Source of the DNA: Volvariella volvacea V23
Lineage: Eukaryota; Basidiomycota; Agaricomycetes; Agaricales; Pluteaceae
Direction of reading: 5' to 3'
Assembly (NCBI GenBank): GCA_000349905.1
Contig: KB722739.1
Span: 67,495 to 131,494 of the forward strand
Length of the DNA: 64,000 bases
In this document: positions 35,304-46,393 of the stretch, piece by piece
Numbering within the stretch: the stretch's first letter is position 1
Layout: every line of letters starts with the position of its first letter
Translations under genes and position numbers: made by a program
The notes under the pieces: generated by a model
Databases searched by the model: none
What the model was told of the DNA's origin: nothing
What the model saw: the letters and a program-made list of their open reading frames with translations, nothing else

Positions 35304-35440
35304 ACCTTCTTTGACATTGATTTTGACCTCATCTGTGTCCACGTCGCTGAAATTGGGGTTGTTAGTAGGTGCGGTCGTGGGCGGTACGCTAGGATTGGGA
35401 TTAGGTGGTGGTCAGTTAGTTGATGCTAGTGCTCTGTTCA
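35304..35440 (-). repeat. Partial duplicate of the secreted acidic protein gene
   Basis: The plus strand resembles 36709-36845 inside the neighbouring gene: CTTCTTTGRCWTTRGATTTG, then CACCTGTGTC-like and CGCTAGGATTGGGATT. The frame is broken by a stop on the minus strand. A stray fragment of the adjacent gene. Confidence 0.5.
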
Positions 35441-35733
35441 GGATTTTCAGAAGCTTAGACGAGATCCTGGACTTGGTATTCGTGCCTAAGTCTCAGGATA
35501 GTTTCCTTTTGTAATTGAAGTGAGTTGGCAATAATGCAGTGGAATTATTAGACATAACTAAACAGGGTGTCAGGTACGAACCCGTGTTGATCGTTCATGA
35601 GGAGCAAGAGGGATGCATTCGGCGGTAGTCGTATCAAATACACTCAGACAGAGGGTCGTGCTTACTATCGAAGATTTCGACTTTCACCCATATAATCCTA
35701 CCCGACCACCCCACCTTCATAAGGGTACCAAAC

Positions 35734-37569
35734 TCAAGATCGACCACAACAAGGACAAGGCTCCATTTCATCCTCGTCAAGTGCCTCAAACCCACCTGGT
35801 ATCACCCTGCTCTCCCTCTTTATCCTGTACCGATTTCCACCTTTAGTCCCGAAGCCAATACCACTTTGTCTTCCTTCCGTCCAGTTGCGCCACAAAGTAC
35901 GCTCACCCGATGGCGACTCTGTTCCATTTCCGACCCGAGAAGTTGAGGCCTCTCCTTCGATTGGCGCTCCTGGCATAATGCTCGAGCCTGCGGTTGGGCC
36001 GCTAGTGTCGATTTCGATGCCGGGATCTTGAGCTTTTCCTTTGCCTTTCTCGGCAGCACCACTACTTTGCTCTCCACCTGCATCCTCCTCGCTGGCGACT
36101 TGCTGCTCGGGATCAACTCCAGGCTGTGCTTCAGTTCCTGAAGCTTCGGCTTCAACTTCCGCTCCAGTCTTCCCTTCAGCTTTCTCGCCTGCCCCATCCG
36201 ACTCTGTCACGCCCGTCTCAACTCTGGCCTCTTTCTCTCCATCTCCATCAGTAATTTGACCACGCTCATCGTCGTTCGGCAAGTCCTCGATTTCCTGCGT
36301 GAACGCGGGGATAACTCTGCCACCACCGGTGCTTGCACCCGACGCGGTATCCTGTGGAGCTGTACTAGCGTTCGCCTGTTGAACAGCAGGAGAGTCAGTG
36401 CCACCAGCGTTAGCACTGAGCGGCGTATTCATAGTCGAACTCGGAGCAGAGCCACCGGGGAGATTGGTATTAACCTGTCCGAGGGGATTCTTCTTGCCCC
36501 AGAGCGACTTTGTTCCTTTCGGTCTGGTGGTCGTCGGAGAGGTGGCAGGCGTGGATGTGGTAGGCGTGGGGGGCACACTTCCCTCGTTCGCGTTCGCACT
36601 CGTGTTTGGGGCGACGTTGAGAGGAGTGGATGGGGTGTCGTTTGTAAAACGCTCAGCTGGAGCCGTGCCGCTTTTGCCGGCAGCGCCTTTGGCCTTCTTT
36701 CCGGATTTCCCTTCTTTGGCTTTAGATTTGACTTCACCTGTGTCGGCATCGCTCGCATTGGGGGGTGCAGTCGCGGGTGGTGCGCTAGGATTGGGATTGG
36801 GTTGTGCTCCAGAGTCGGCAGAAGCGTGGTTTGTATTCGTGCTCTCATCAGGAGCGCCCGCGCCCGGTTCTGAAGGGAGTGCTGAAGAGGAACTGGAAAC
36901 CGCTGGCGGGTTTTCAGGTTCCTCAACCGGATCTGAGATAGTGGCATCCTTCTTCTCCTGTGTGTGGGGTACATCGACCTCCGTATGACCCGCAATCCCG
37001 TTGCTATTCTCGTCCCCATCCTCGTCACCCTTCATATGTTCAGCAGTCCGAGCATCCTCTAGTTGGATATCCTCATCCTCATCTTGCTCGACCTCCACCA
37101 AATCACTATCAAATCCCAAGTCCGACCACTCCTCAAGTGCTTCTTTGGCCCCACCCGCACTCGCACCCGCACCCGACCCATCCGCAACACCCTCACCACC
37201 ATCTCCCTCAGGAAGAACGGTACAAAACGGACAGTCAATCCCACACCGACACCCAGGTGTAGTTCCCTTCCTTCCACCCTTCTTCCCACCCTTCTTGCTC
37301 TTCCTCTCACCCGCCTTCTTCTTCCCCTTCCTCTTACTCGTGGACGCCACCCCCTCCCCATCAAGCAACCCAACGCCCGCAGACTCCGAATCAGAGCCCG
37401 AATCAGACTCGTACTCGGATCCTGAATCCGAATATGACGATTGTGCACCTGGTTTGTAGAAATAGTCGACTCCTATTCCGTTTCCGGTGTCGTCTGGTTT
37501 GCGGCTTCCTAAGGGATTGAGGGCTAGTGATACGAGGCCGACGGCGAGGAATGTCGTGAGGTATTTCAT
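35734..37569 (-). CDS. Secreted acidic Ser/Pro/Gly-rich protein with cysteine clusters
   Basis: About 611 aa when started at MKYLTTFLAVGLVSLALNPL, which gives a proper signal peptide; an upstream in-frame ATG at 37620 would bury it. After a Ser/Asp/Glu repeat (SGSEYESDSGSDSES) come Lys-rich KRKGKKKAGERKSKK and the cysteine cluster CRCGIDCPFC. A long disordered Pro/Ala/Thr/Glu-rich region follows. The end has a conserved-looking basic-aromatic stretch (GGNRYRIKRESRVIPGGFE) and CPCC near the last residues. No enzyme domain. Could be a cell-wall or extracellular matrix protein; the function is not known. Confidence 0.6.
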   Translation of the reverse strand: MKYLTTFLAVGLVSLALNPLGSRKPDDTGNGIGVDYFYKPGAQSSYSDSGSEYESDSGSDSESAGVGLLDGEGVASTSKRKGKKKAGERKSKKGGKKGGRKGTTPGCRCGIDCPFCTVLPEGDGGEGVADGSGAGASAGGAKEALEEWSDLGFDSDLVEVEQDEDEDIQLEDARTAEHMKGDEDGDENSNGIAGHTEVDVPHTQEKKDATISDPVEEPENPPAVSSSSSALPSEPGAGAPDESTNTNHASADSGAQPNPNPSAPPATAPPNASDADTGEVKSKAKEGKSGKKAKGAAGKSGTAPAERFTNDTPSTPLNVAPNTSANANEGSVPPTPTTSTPATSPTTTRPKGTKSLWGKKNPLGQVNTNLPGGSAPSSTMNTPLSANAGGTDSPAVQQANASTAPQDTASGASTGGGRVIPAFTQEIEDLPNDDERGQITDGDGEKEARVETGVTESDGAGEKAEGKTGAEVEAEASGTEAQPGVDPEQQVASEEDAGGEQSSGAAEKGKGKAQDPGIEIDTSGPTAGSSIMPGAPIEGEASTSRVGNGTESPSGERTLWRNWTEGRQSGIGFGTKGGNRYRIKRESRVIPGGFEALDEDEMEPCPCCGRS

Positions 37570-39074
37570 TGTGAATGTGTTATATCGTGAATTTGTGGGT
37601 TTGTGTCGTTGTTCGTTCAAGAGGTCGATAACTGTTATACAGTGTTAGAGTAATGGCATACAGTGTTGACCGCGTGTAGGAGGAAGAGCAGAAGCTGGGA
37701 TGCTAGAAGCTCCAGCAGTGCTCGGGATATGTGTATAGGATTAATCTAACCGCACCGCTATAAGTTGATAATAGATGCGAGATTTCAACCGCTTACCGGT
37801 TAGATAATTTTCAAGCTGAACTCTCCTAACAAGTCGTAACGAATATCGTTGTACAAGAGCGCCTGTTTCCCGCAACACTCAGACTCCCAGAGCCGTGGTC
37901 GTGGTACGTTGCCAAGTTCTCAGCTCTGTTGGTTCGTTTTTCAACTTTTTTTCCCTTATAGAAAGGGATGCCGGCGTTGTCCACAGCATGTGGCGAGAAA
38001 TTGATCCGTCGCGCGGGCCGTCACCGAAAACCGGGTTGGATGGCAATCTGCTGGTTTTGGGAGGAGACGATCGCAGCCACGTTTTGCGGGGTAGTAACTC
38101 CATTTGTCGGGCTGTGGACGTGTGCTGACGGCAGACTGACACGGTTGCAATCGGTCTGGTGAAGTATGAGGCTTGGGCGGGGATGAGGCGCGGAGGTCAG
38201 GTAGAGTGCGCGAGGTGGTGTGGTAAATTGGATCTGTCATGGGAGGTACAGGGTCATACAACTCGTGTGCGCGCCCCCTGCGCCTGACCTCGAGTCCACG
38301 CCGAAAGTTTGCTTGTTCGACTCCCACAGAGCCCCATGTCCGCCGACCACCTAGAGTAGCATCCGTGCCACGCACTCGCATTTGGGAGGAACTCTGGTGA
38401 GATCCGAGGAGTATGCCCGCCCTGCTGGCAATCTTTAATACCACCCCATCAATGAGGGAAGGAGCTCAGATAAAGCGGGACCAAAGAACAGCAGCAGCCA
38501 CGTTTGATGGAAACGCACACGATGCTGGGCCTCGCACCCTCGTTTTGCGGGAATTTGAATGCTGTTGAAGCTTATGTGGGTGGGGCTATTTCAAACCCAG
38601 ATTATTCATAGGTTCGGACATACTCGGTAGAGACAATGTCGTATATCGACCGCCACGGCTGTTTGTTATAAATCTCGTGTGTGGACCCGAGAAGTTTTGT
38701 GGGTTTCTGTACTAAGTCCGCATTCAAACTACCATTGCTCTTTGTCACTGGGTGCGCATAGGGGCTTATCGGTGCACCCCGCTGGGACGTAAGATTACGC
38801 AGCCATTGATATACCATTTAGGACTATCTGGCTGGCTACGCACGCATGTCCATGTCCGGTTATCATCACGAGGGTGTCAGGGATGGGGCGATATGAATTT
38901 GTTGGTGTTTATCGCCGCAGGCCAGCTAGCACCGGCTTAAATTGGACTCAGCCCGGACCTTCTCACCACCCTCCCTGTTTCTCCCCCCTTCACACCATCT
39001 CCCTATATCTCGACCTCAGTTCTTTTGCCCTTCGTTCTGCACTTTTATCCTACCATTGAGGTCGGTTTGGGAGC
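37570..39074. promoter_or_regulatory. Divergent intergenic region
   Basis: Separates two genes that start away from each other, so it should hold both promoters. A long pyrimidine-rich tract (about 38960-39050) just upstream of the plus-strand start is typical of fungal core promoters. No gene seen. Confidence 0.45.
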
Positions 39075-41190
39075 ATGGCTGTACCGGCGGTGTACATCGT
39101 CGTGGGTGCCGTAGCGGTTGTCGCAGTTGGTTTCGCTTTCAAGGAGGTGCGTAATACTTGGTTTTCTTCCCGCTTTTTCATTCATTTTGTGTTACTAGTT
39201 CGTCTATGATCCCCATATCAAACCAGCAGTCGACGACTGGTTGGAACAGAGGAGAGCTGAAAGAGCCAATAGGCGCCGAAACAATCCCTACTCTTATCAT
39301 TCGGATTCGGACTCGGACGACTACGATGATGACGACGACGTCCCACTCATGAATGATGCTCGAAGTTCTGGTTTGCGATCGTTCGGTTCTGGTCCCTCAC
39401 AACTCCGTCAACGGGGCCCTGGCAATTCCACAGGGAATGGCATCAGGCTTGAGACATTCAACGATGGAAGGGGTGTTGGGCAATGGTTGGATGGCGTCAG
39501 GAATCCCGGATCTACCCCTAGTGTCTCTTCAACGAGCCCAAGAACTGCAAAACCCATCAACGTTTCGGAAATTGTGGAGCTCAGGCAGAGACAGCTGGCT
39601 AATTCACGTGGTACTCTCTCAGCTGCCCGCTCTGAAGCATCATCTTCGTCATCAGCAACAGTGCCAGGAGCATCGTCACCACATTCGCTCATTGATGGGG
39701 TATGTGCAACATCTCGTCATCGTCTCATCAACCCAATGAGCGAGGTTTGATTGACATCATTTGTTGTTCGTTTTCATTAGCCGAACCCTTGGGGATTGAA
39801 TTCAACCGCACCCCGATCTGAACATCCCCACGATGACTTCTTAGCATCCTTGGTGCCTACCCATATCCTCTTCGATCCCTCGGTACCGCCCACTCCTTCG
39901 ACTATCACCGCGCGTTCCGTTCAAGCAAGCAGAGCATCATCCCCGCCGCCACCCGCCCCTCCTTTGCCTCCCCACATTCTGAACGCTTTAAATTCATCTC
40001 AACTCAGCAACAGGAATCAACCTCAATCTCAGTCATCGCAACTCACACAACAGCAATTACCAGAACTCATTTCTCCTTTGCCAATTCGTGTATCATCTAT
40101 ACCTACAATTCCTCATTCTTCCCCAACTCCACCTCCAGTTAATCAAGAACAAGATCAATCTGTCGCCTCGTCTTTCTACTCATCCAGGTCTACTATCGGT
40201 TCCCCATCTAATGCTCGTGTTGATATCGAAACTTCCACTGAAAGGTCTCAAACATTGTCTCCTACTTCCTCTCACACCAGGTCTTCTTCGTCTCCGGTTT
40301 TGGTTCCTGCTCTTGTTCCTGTTTCCGTTTCTTCCTCTACTCGTGTCAATATTGGCGATAGCCTCGCTTCGATTAACACTAATACAGGCAATCACCTCAG
40401 CGTCTCCGGCACTTCTACTGCCGTCACAAGTCCAACAACACCTACTGCAGCAAGGGTGTTGGTTACCGCCAGGGGTGTCCCCTCAACCACCGCGTCCACC
40501 ACGACCTGGTCCCCTACGTCTTCTCCCCCTCTCGTCCAGAGCTTGTCCCACTCTTATCCATTCCATCACGCAGACACCGATCACGACGTAGAGCTCATCT
40601 CACCCCCCTCGTCTCGGTCCCTATCGCCGTTCTCGACTGTTTCGGATGCCGGAGCCGGGAACAGCGCCGCTCCTGCCGCAAGTCAAAACCAGACGTCGCC
40701 GCCTGTCGTTCCACTTTCTTCAGCTGCTTCGGCGTTTTCCTCTATCCACTCTGATGGACCTGGGTCTTCGAGGTCGAGTACGGGAACATTAAGCCCGGAT
40801 ATCATCGCGCCGAGCAGGAGCCCGAGCTTGAGCCCCGTCTTGCACCACCAACCTCAGCCTGCCGCCGCCGCACAAGCACAGGCGCCAGCGACGTTATCGC
40901 CCTCCAACAGACGTTACTCGAACACGGGGAACATCAGCGACTTTTCGGATCTGGAAGGAGACATTGAATCCGGAATGTCAGACGTGGACGCCGAGGTGTG
41001 GTCGTCGCCCGAGCTGAGGCCGATTTCGCGGTCCGAGTTGAGGTCGCCCGAGGCGTTTTATAATATTGTTAGGGCTGGGAGCGGGATGGGAGGAGCTGGT
41101 GCGGATTTGAGTGCAAGTTTGAGTGATATCGGGAGGGAAAGGAGTGGAAGTGAGAGTGAGGGGTGGGAGAGTGTTCGGGGTACGAGGTGA
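39075..41190 (+). CDS. N-terminally anchored Ser/Pro-rich protein
   Basis: Three exons, 39075-39146, 39199-39699 and 39781-41190; 660 aa, all junctions in phase 0. It starts with one hydrophobic helix (AVYIVVGAVAVVAVGFAF) followed by FVYDPHIKPAVDDWLEQRRA, a basic-acidic linker and an Asp-rich patch (SDSDSDDYDDDDD). The body is a low-complexity Ser/Thr/Pro region. The end (SDFSDLEGDIESGMSDVDAE ... SEGWESVR) is acidic and looks conserved. Short type III-like membrane anchor with a long cytosolic disordered tail, by inference. No catalytic domain. Confidence 0.75.
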
Positions 41191-41917
41191 AGCGGAGGTG
41201 TAGTTGAGGGGTGGATAGATTTGGGGGTAGCGGGTCTGCATCTGCATCGTCATCGTCATTCATTGAAACACGGGCAGCTTGGGTGTTTGCCTGTGGTGGC
41301 AGCTGCGTGCGAGGTTAGACGTGATCCGATCGAACTAGGAACTAGGAAAGCTTAGGATTTGGGTATTAGGACTAGATTCCGCTTCGTACAGTACACTTGC
41401 CATTTCATCTGTGTCTGTTGTCGCTATCCGCTTCCTTTCATGTTCGTTCTCGGCGTTTTTCTCTTCCCTCTGTCGTTGATGGTTCTTATTTGCATGTAAT
41501 TTTAGGTCTGGGATTGGGTTATGATGTGCGGGCCTTCGTGTGTCGGGTGGATCGTCGATCTATCGGACTGCGGATGCTCAAGCGCTCGAATTATATATTT
41601 TGGGACTTAGTTATCCTCTTATTGGGATTTTGAAGGTATTGAGTAATTTGCCTGATGGTACTGGTATGGAGAGGGCACTAGATGCTAGTATTAAGATGCG
41701 ATAACCCTGTGGAACTGTCTGTTTTGGATCCTGCCGTATTAGCACAGCCAAGGCACGAGTCTGCCTCGTGCCAACGGACTCACCACTCGGAAAGGCATCC
41801 ACACAGCTTATGAATGTTGCAATGCCAGATCAGATGGAAAAGATGGTTTAAGGGAGCGGACCGCAGCATCGACGTCTGCAGAACCTACGGTGATAGCGGT
41901 TGTTAGACGGTGATGAT
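41191..41917. other. Intergenic, no gene seen
   Basis: 3' flank of the preceding gene, up to the N gap. No coding or repeat signal I trust. Confidence 0.45.
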
Positions 41918-42017
41918 NNNNNNNNNNNNNNNNNNNNNNNNNNNNNNNNNNNNNNNNNNNNNNNNNNNNNNNNNNNNNNNNNNNNNNNNNNNNNNNNNNN
42001 NNNNNNNNNNNNNNNNN
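41918..42017. other. Assembly gap (100 N)
   Basis: One hundred N immediately 5' of a small gene fragment, so the start of that gene is missing. Confidence 0.95.
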
Positions 42018-42301
42018 CCATCGCCAACGATGCACCCCGCCGTATGTCGTCACCGTCTAACTATCCTTATCACTCACGAGCTCGTAATACAACAGAACCT
42101 GCGAACGTCGATCCGCTGGAAAGTACATGCGACTCGCCAAAGGTTAAAGTCAAAGCGGAACCGAGTCAGCACCATTTGCGGTGCGCTCACGATGCACCCA
42201 GTCTTCTAGTCACGGTCCTCTTTACTGTGATTATGTTTGTGGCTCGGGAGATTATTATGCACGTCTTTATTGGAACTAGGCGCGGGGAATGCGTAGATTG
42301 A
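42018..42301 (+). CDS. Small single-pass membrane protein, 5' end in gap
   Basis: The frame continues from the gap to a TGA at 42299-42301. It encodes a polar N part (ARNTTEPANVDPLESTCDS), then SQHHLRCAHDAPSLLVTVLF and a membrane segment ending in FIGTRRGECVD. It pairs with the minus-strand gene at 44393-44700 (GQHRLSCAGDATRILVMAIL). Unknown family. Confidence 0.45.
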
Positions 42302-42829
42302 TTGAGCACCTCATCCTATTGTCTGGCGTACATTGGGTATGTGGCGCATTTGGCTATCCAATTCCATGATCGCTAATTGTTGATCATATGATCTTGAATT
42401 ACGCCAGCGACACCTATGCTAAGTGTAGCCAGCCAATTCAGTAGTGATTTGATTTCATTCATGCTAAGTATTGGCGCCGACCCCAAGTGTGGCACATTGT
42501 AATTTCGTAATTGTAGCATTGTATCTTGAATTGTCATTATATGTGATGCCTCCATCTGATCACCTCCGGCTGGTAAGGAGCCGTGAGTCGGATTCTAGAC
42601 ACAGATAACCTCATGCGGAGCGCCTTAAGATTATGATGTCGGCAGATAGGGAAATCATTTTGATTATAAGTTACTCCGCAACCCTCAAGGCTAGGCAAAT
42701 GCCGTCCTGCCTAAAATTCTTTGTCTCCTAGGCTTCACTACGTCAGTAACAGAACCCTGCAATCTTTTCTTATCTTCTTTACTTGATCTCTCACTCATCA
42801 CTTCTCTATCCTTCCCTCTGAGCTCCTTC
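42302..42829. other. Intergenic, no gene seen
   Basis: No supported coding sequence. Confidence 0.4.
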
Positions 42830-43820
42830 TGTTCAGTAATGAGCCTCGTTTCCATCTGACTCCCGGCCCCTACAGTCGTCTTTGGTCGTACTCCAGCAAT
42901 TCATCCAACCACATCCCAATCTACAATCAAACCCTCTTTTTCAATTGACTCGCGAAAGGTTGGCTTGCTATATATCGCCCATGCAATGCGCTGTCCCAAC
43001 GCTAGACCTCCTTGGGGTTGAATCTCGTAATCTGGTGGCTCCCGATGGTCTTGTAGTGCGGCATGAACAAGGATAGAACTAAATGAGAGGAAGGTCGGGC
43101 ATCGATGAGATCAAGTGAAGGTAAAACCGGCAAAGACCGTCGAAGGGGTATATTAGTACCAACGCAATGGCTCCACGCTCCAAGTGCCAAACAGGGACGT
43201 GGTATTACGAAACTTACGCAGTTGGCACAAACACAGACTTCATGTCTCCTGCCTCCCTTCCTGTTAAAGAGTATTGTGGTCTTATATTCTAAACTTCTCA
43301 TTTGGCAGAGGACGAGTAATTACGGTACAGAACTTCCAGGGACTCATGTATAGAAGGGAATGGCGGAGGAGATATCATCGAGAATGAGTAAAACAGATGA
43401 GAGAAGGGTCTCGGCTTTTGCAGAGAGAATTAGCTAACGGGAACAACATGAGGAGAGCTCAGGATATAGCAGAGATCCAAGGACGTTGTCTAAATAAGCA
43501 CTACAACCCTGTCAGAGTAATTGAGTCTACGGCCCTGAATGGACGCGCAATCGAGATCATTTGCGAGAAAGGGCTCCAGAGTGCACAAGAGAGCAATTTT
43601 CTTCCAATCTCGCAGTATGCCAATTTACGGGATCACAATGAGCTCCGATCAAAGCGTGGCAGTGACCAATGACGAACACGAGCCCCTTCGAATGTCTCTT
43701 GCCTGCACGTTGGCGAGTCAAAGCCTGCAGAACCTTTTGGGATTTTGTGTTCATCAATGGTAATGGTCGGGGACCGGGACAATACACCGCGAGATGCATC
43801 TTTAGTGATGGCAAATTTCA
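42830..43820 (-). pseudogene. Unknown gene family N, copy 1 (broken)
   Basis: Tandem relative of the gene at 46394-47510. Shared blocks in order: GHCHALIGAHCDPVNWHTAR (near 43690), GGRRHEVCVCANC (near 43230) and REPPDYEIQPQGG (near 43030). After GLIVDWDVVG the frame meets a TGA where copy 2 reads an Arg codon (ARVAG), a C-to-T nonsense change. An exon/intron layout like copy 2 is likely, but junctions are unresolved. Function unknown. Confidence 0.45.
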
Positions 43821-44392
43821 CGCCGCTAGGAAACGTTGATGATGGAGTTTGGGAATTGGTGATGATACGAGGTTTGGTTCAGGGGAGGTGGCATTGAGAG
43901 CAAGAATTGTGGGCTGGGGTTCTAAATCCATGGTCTCTCCTCCATGGGAATCCATCACTTCCTCGGTGGACCAGATTGAGCGAATTTATTGATCAATATT
44001 AACTCTAGGTCATTGCAGCTGGCATGTCAGCTTAACTTGCTTGCAACGTGCACGTCAACTTACCTTTCTTGGACAAATAGGAAGGCTTCCACTAGCCTGC
44101 GCAAAAGGTCGCCAACATTTTGTGCTGTATGGAGCCTGTAAAAAAGGTGAAATTAAGCGCCTAATTAATTGTCGGTCTAATTGCGCCGCAATTTTCAAAT
44201 TGTTCAATGAGCATCAAATAAACTGTGTGAGATGCAGTCGTGCAATGACAAAGTGCTGCACTTCTCATAGCACGTAACAACACCGGGCGACCATACGCTA
44301 TTACAAATCAAGCAGCTATGCAATGCGAAAAACCCGAACAACTTACAATTCGAACGTTATGAACCTCTGCATGAGGAAGACGTGCAGTAAAC
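43821..44392. other. Intergenic, no gene seen
   Basis: Short frames only. Confidence 0.4.
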
Positions 44393-44700
44393 CTATTGGT
44401 ATAATAACGCTCCTATATGCCATGCCTTGCGTATGATGCCAGTTAGCACTGACACATCTACCCAAGAAGTGATGAGTATCATCACAGTAAAAAGGATTGC
44501 CATGACCAGAATACGGGTTGCATCACCGGCGCACGACAAGCGGTGCTGTCCATCAGCGACTTTATGGCTCTGATCGATTTTGGCTTCTTTCTTATGCCGT
44601 CTTTGCATGTTGATAGGTTGGCGTCTGTGGAAACTTGTTGAGTATTAGATGCGTTGGTGGTAATGGCCTGGGAGACCGAGACAACATACTGCAAGGTATA
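44393..44700 (-). CDS. Small single-pass membrane protein
   Basis: The last exon encodes DGQHRLSCAGDATRILVMAI then LFTVMILITSWVDV, one hydrophobic helix, with a short tail and stop at 44393. Start codon uncertain (44608 or an upstream exon). Relative of 42018-42301, in inverted orientation to it. Function unknown. Confidence 0.4.
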
Positions 44701-45336
44701 TCATTAGTGATGACGATTTTCATGTCCCCAGGATATTAACGATAATGTTTATTAGAACTAGTGGCGATGAGAGGTTTAGTTCCGAGGAGATGCTATAAGA
44801 GCAGATACTGGAATGATTAAGTTAGCAGATAGCGAAGAGCTTTAAAGCTTAAGGGTCTATAATGCCCGTATTTTGTTCCATTTATATGTTCACATGAACC
44901 TTCGGCTTTTTTTTTAAATCAAGTTCTTGTGAAAAGATAATACCATGTTGACTTCCTGTGCCCCATCAATATGAGGACTAGGACCTCTCATTGGGCCTTT
45001 CTGCCGCATGCAATAGCGCTCTAACATCATATGCATCCGAACAGGAGGTGATATGATGCTCAGGACAAAATATATACGACACGAGATGCGAATTGTTGAA
45101 ATGCACAATCTACATATTCAACTCATCCACAAATAGGGTTTAGTTGTCAACGTCAGAGGACATCATGTTTCACTGGAAATGCCATACATATCAGCATATC
45201 AGCGCATGCGAGCGTAAATTACTGCCGCCTGAAAGGACCACATATGCCTCAGGATAAATCCAAATCCACGAGTAAACGAAATGGGGGTATACGCACGGTC
45301 AGTGCAATCACAATTGCCACAAGTCCAAGCACACAG
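44701..45336. other. Intergenic, no gene seen
   Basis: No supported coding sequence. Confidence 0.4.
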
Positions 45337-45657
45337 CTATTCGAATATAGTGGCTGGCAATGAGGTAGAGGAGTAGTTGCTAGACCACTCTTCCGTCGCG
45401 AATGCTGGGCGATATTTGGAGGTTGCATTCTTGACCAGTGGTAAGAGTCCAAGTCTGCCAGTGCCACCAAAATGTAAGAAATTATCATGTAATAAAAGCA
45501 TGCACGAACCGGGATGGGTGCAGTTTTGGTGGATATGGATGATGACAACGCTGCCCGCAGCGTTAACAACGTCATGAAAAGTGGGATTAGAAGCGTTGTC
45601 AAAGAAATCGGCACTCTCGTGTGGGGAGTCCTTGGGAGAGTTGCAATGAGCGGACAT
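45337..45657 (-). CDS. Fragment with FFxxAS motif seen in agaricomycete proteins
   Basis: The N part reads ADFFDNASNPTFHDVV then NAAGSVVIIHIHQN. This is like the short motif (FFxxAS ... xxxxG) that starts many agaricomycete proteins of unknown or NACHT-type architecture. Only about 50 residues are convincing; a likely donor follows. No downstream domain is found, so this may be a truncated gene. Confidence 0.3.
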   Translation of the reverse strand: MSAHCNSPKDSPHESADFFDNASNPTFHDVVNAAGSVVIIHIHQNCTHPGSCMLLLHDNFLHFGGTGRLGLLPLVKNATSKYRPAFATEEWSSNYSSTSLPATIFE

Positions 45658-46393
45658 ACTGAGTAGGATGTGTGCCGAAACATTGTTGGATGTTATATAC
45701 TGTTTGGTCCGTTAAGCACAAAATAACAGCATCACAGCCTCGTGAAATAAACACATTAAATATCTGAGCATACTTACCTTGAAAGGTACCCACCACGAGG
45801 CATGGTGAATCGTGTTGCTGCAGAGCTGAGTTCAGTAGAGCCTCAAGGGACAGCCCAAACACTGGGCGCTAGCCAAACTCTAGCGTGGCAGAATCACGGT
45901 TCTCCCGACTTCGCATTTATCGGTCTTCCCCTGTACCACGAGGTGTAACCTCCAAATGGACCCATGCCAGTAGAGACCATCATTGGTTCAACTCTGCGAT
46001 GCAGACCACAAGTTCTCTACTCCTCTGTTTGCACTTGTCTCTTTGCGTGCTGCGTATCCTGGTTTACGCTTCTCTGTTCTCAAGGATTCATGCATGGTAA
46101 CCCTTGAAACAGGTTCGTAAACCTGCAGCATTACTACTTTTCCTTCCACGTGCATACATGCATTGATGGTTCCGATTTATACCCTGCGAGGTCCCATAAC
46201 GTAGATTGTTATTGGGGGGTCGAATTAAGTTGTTGTCCTAGATGCAACTATTGTAAAAGAAATCCGAGTTTATAAGGGATTCCTACAACCCTGTAGCGAA
46301 AAGCGTAGGTACGGCCAAAGGACGTTAATGACCGTTTGAGCGTCATAGACTCACTAAAAGCAACGAGGATTATGATACAGATAGTTATACAAA
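45658..46393. other. Intergenic, no gene seen
   Basis: Mixed short frames; nothing supported. Confidence 0.4.

Noticed and set aside
36256..36988. Two 196-205-codon plus-strand frames
   Set aside because: Shadows of the secreted acidic protein gene on the minus strand.
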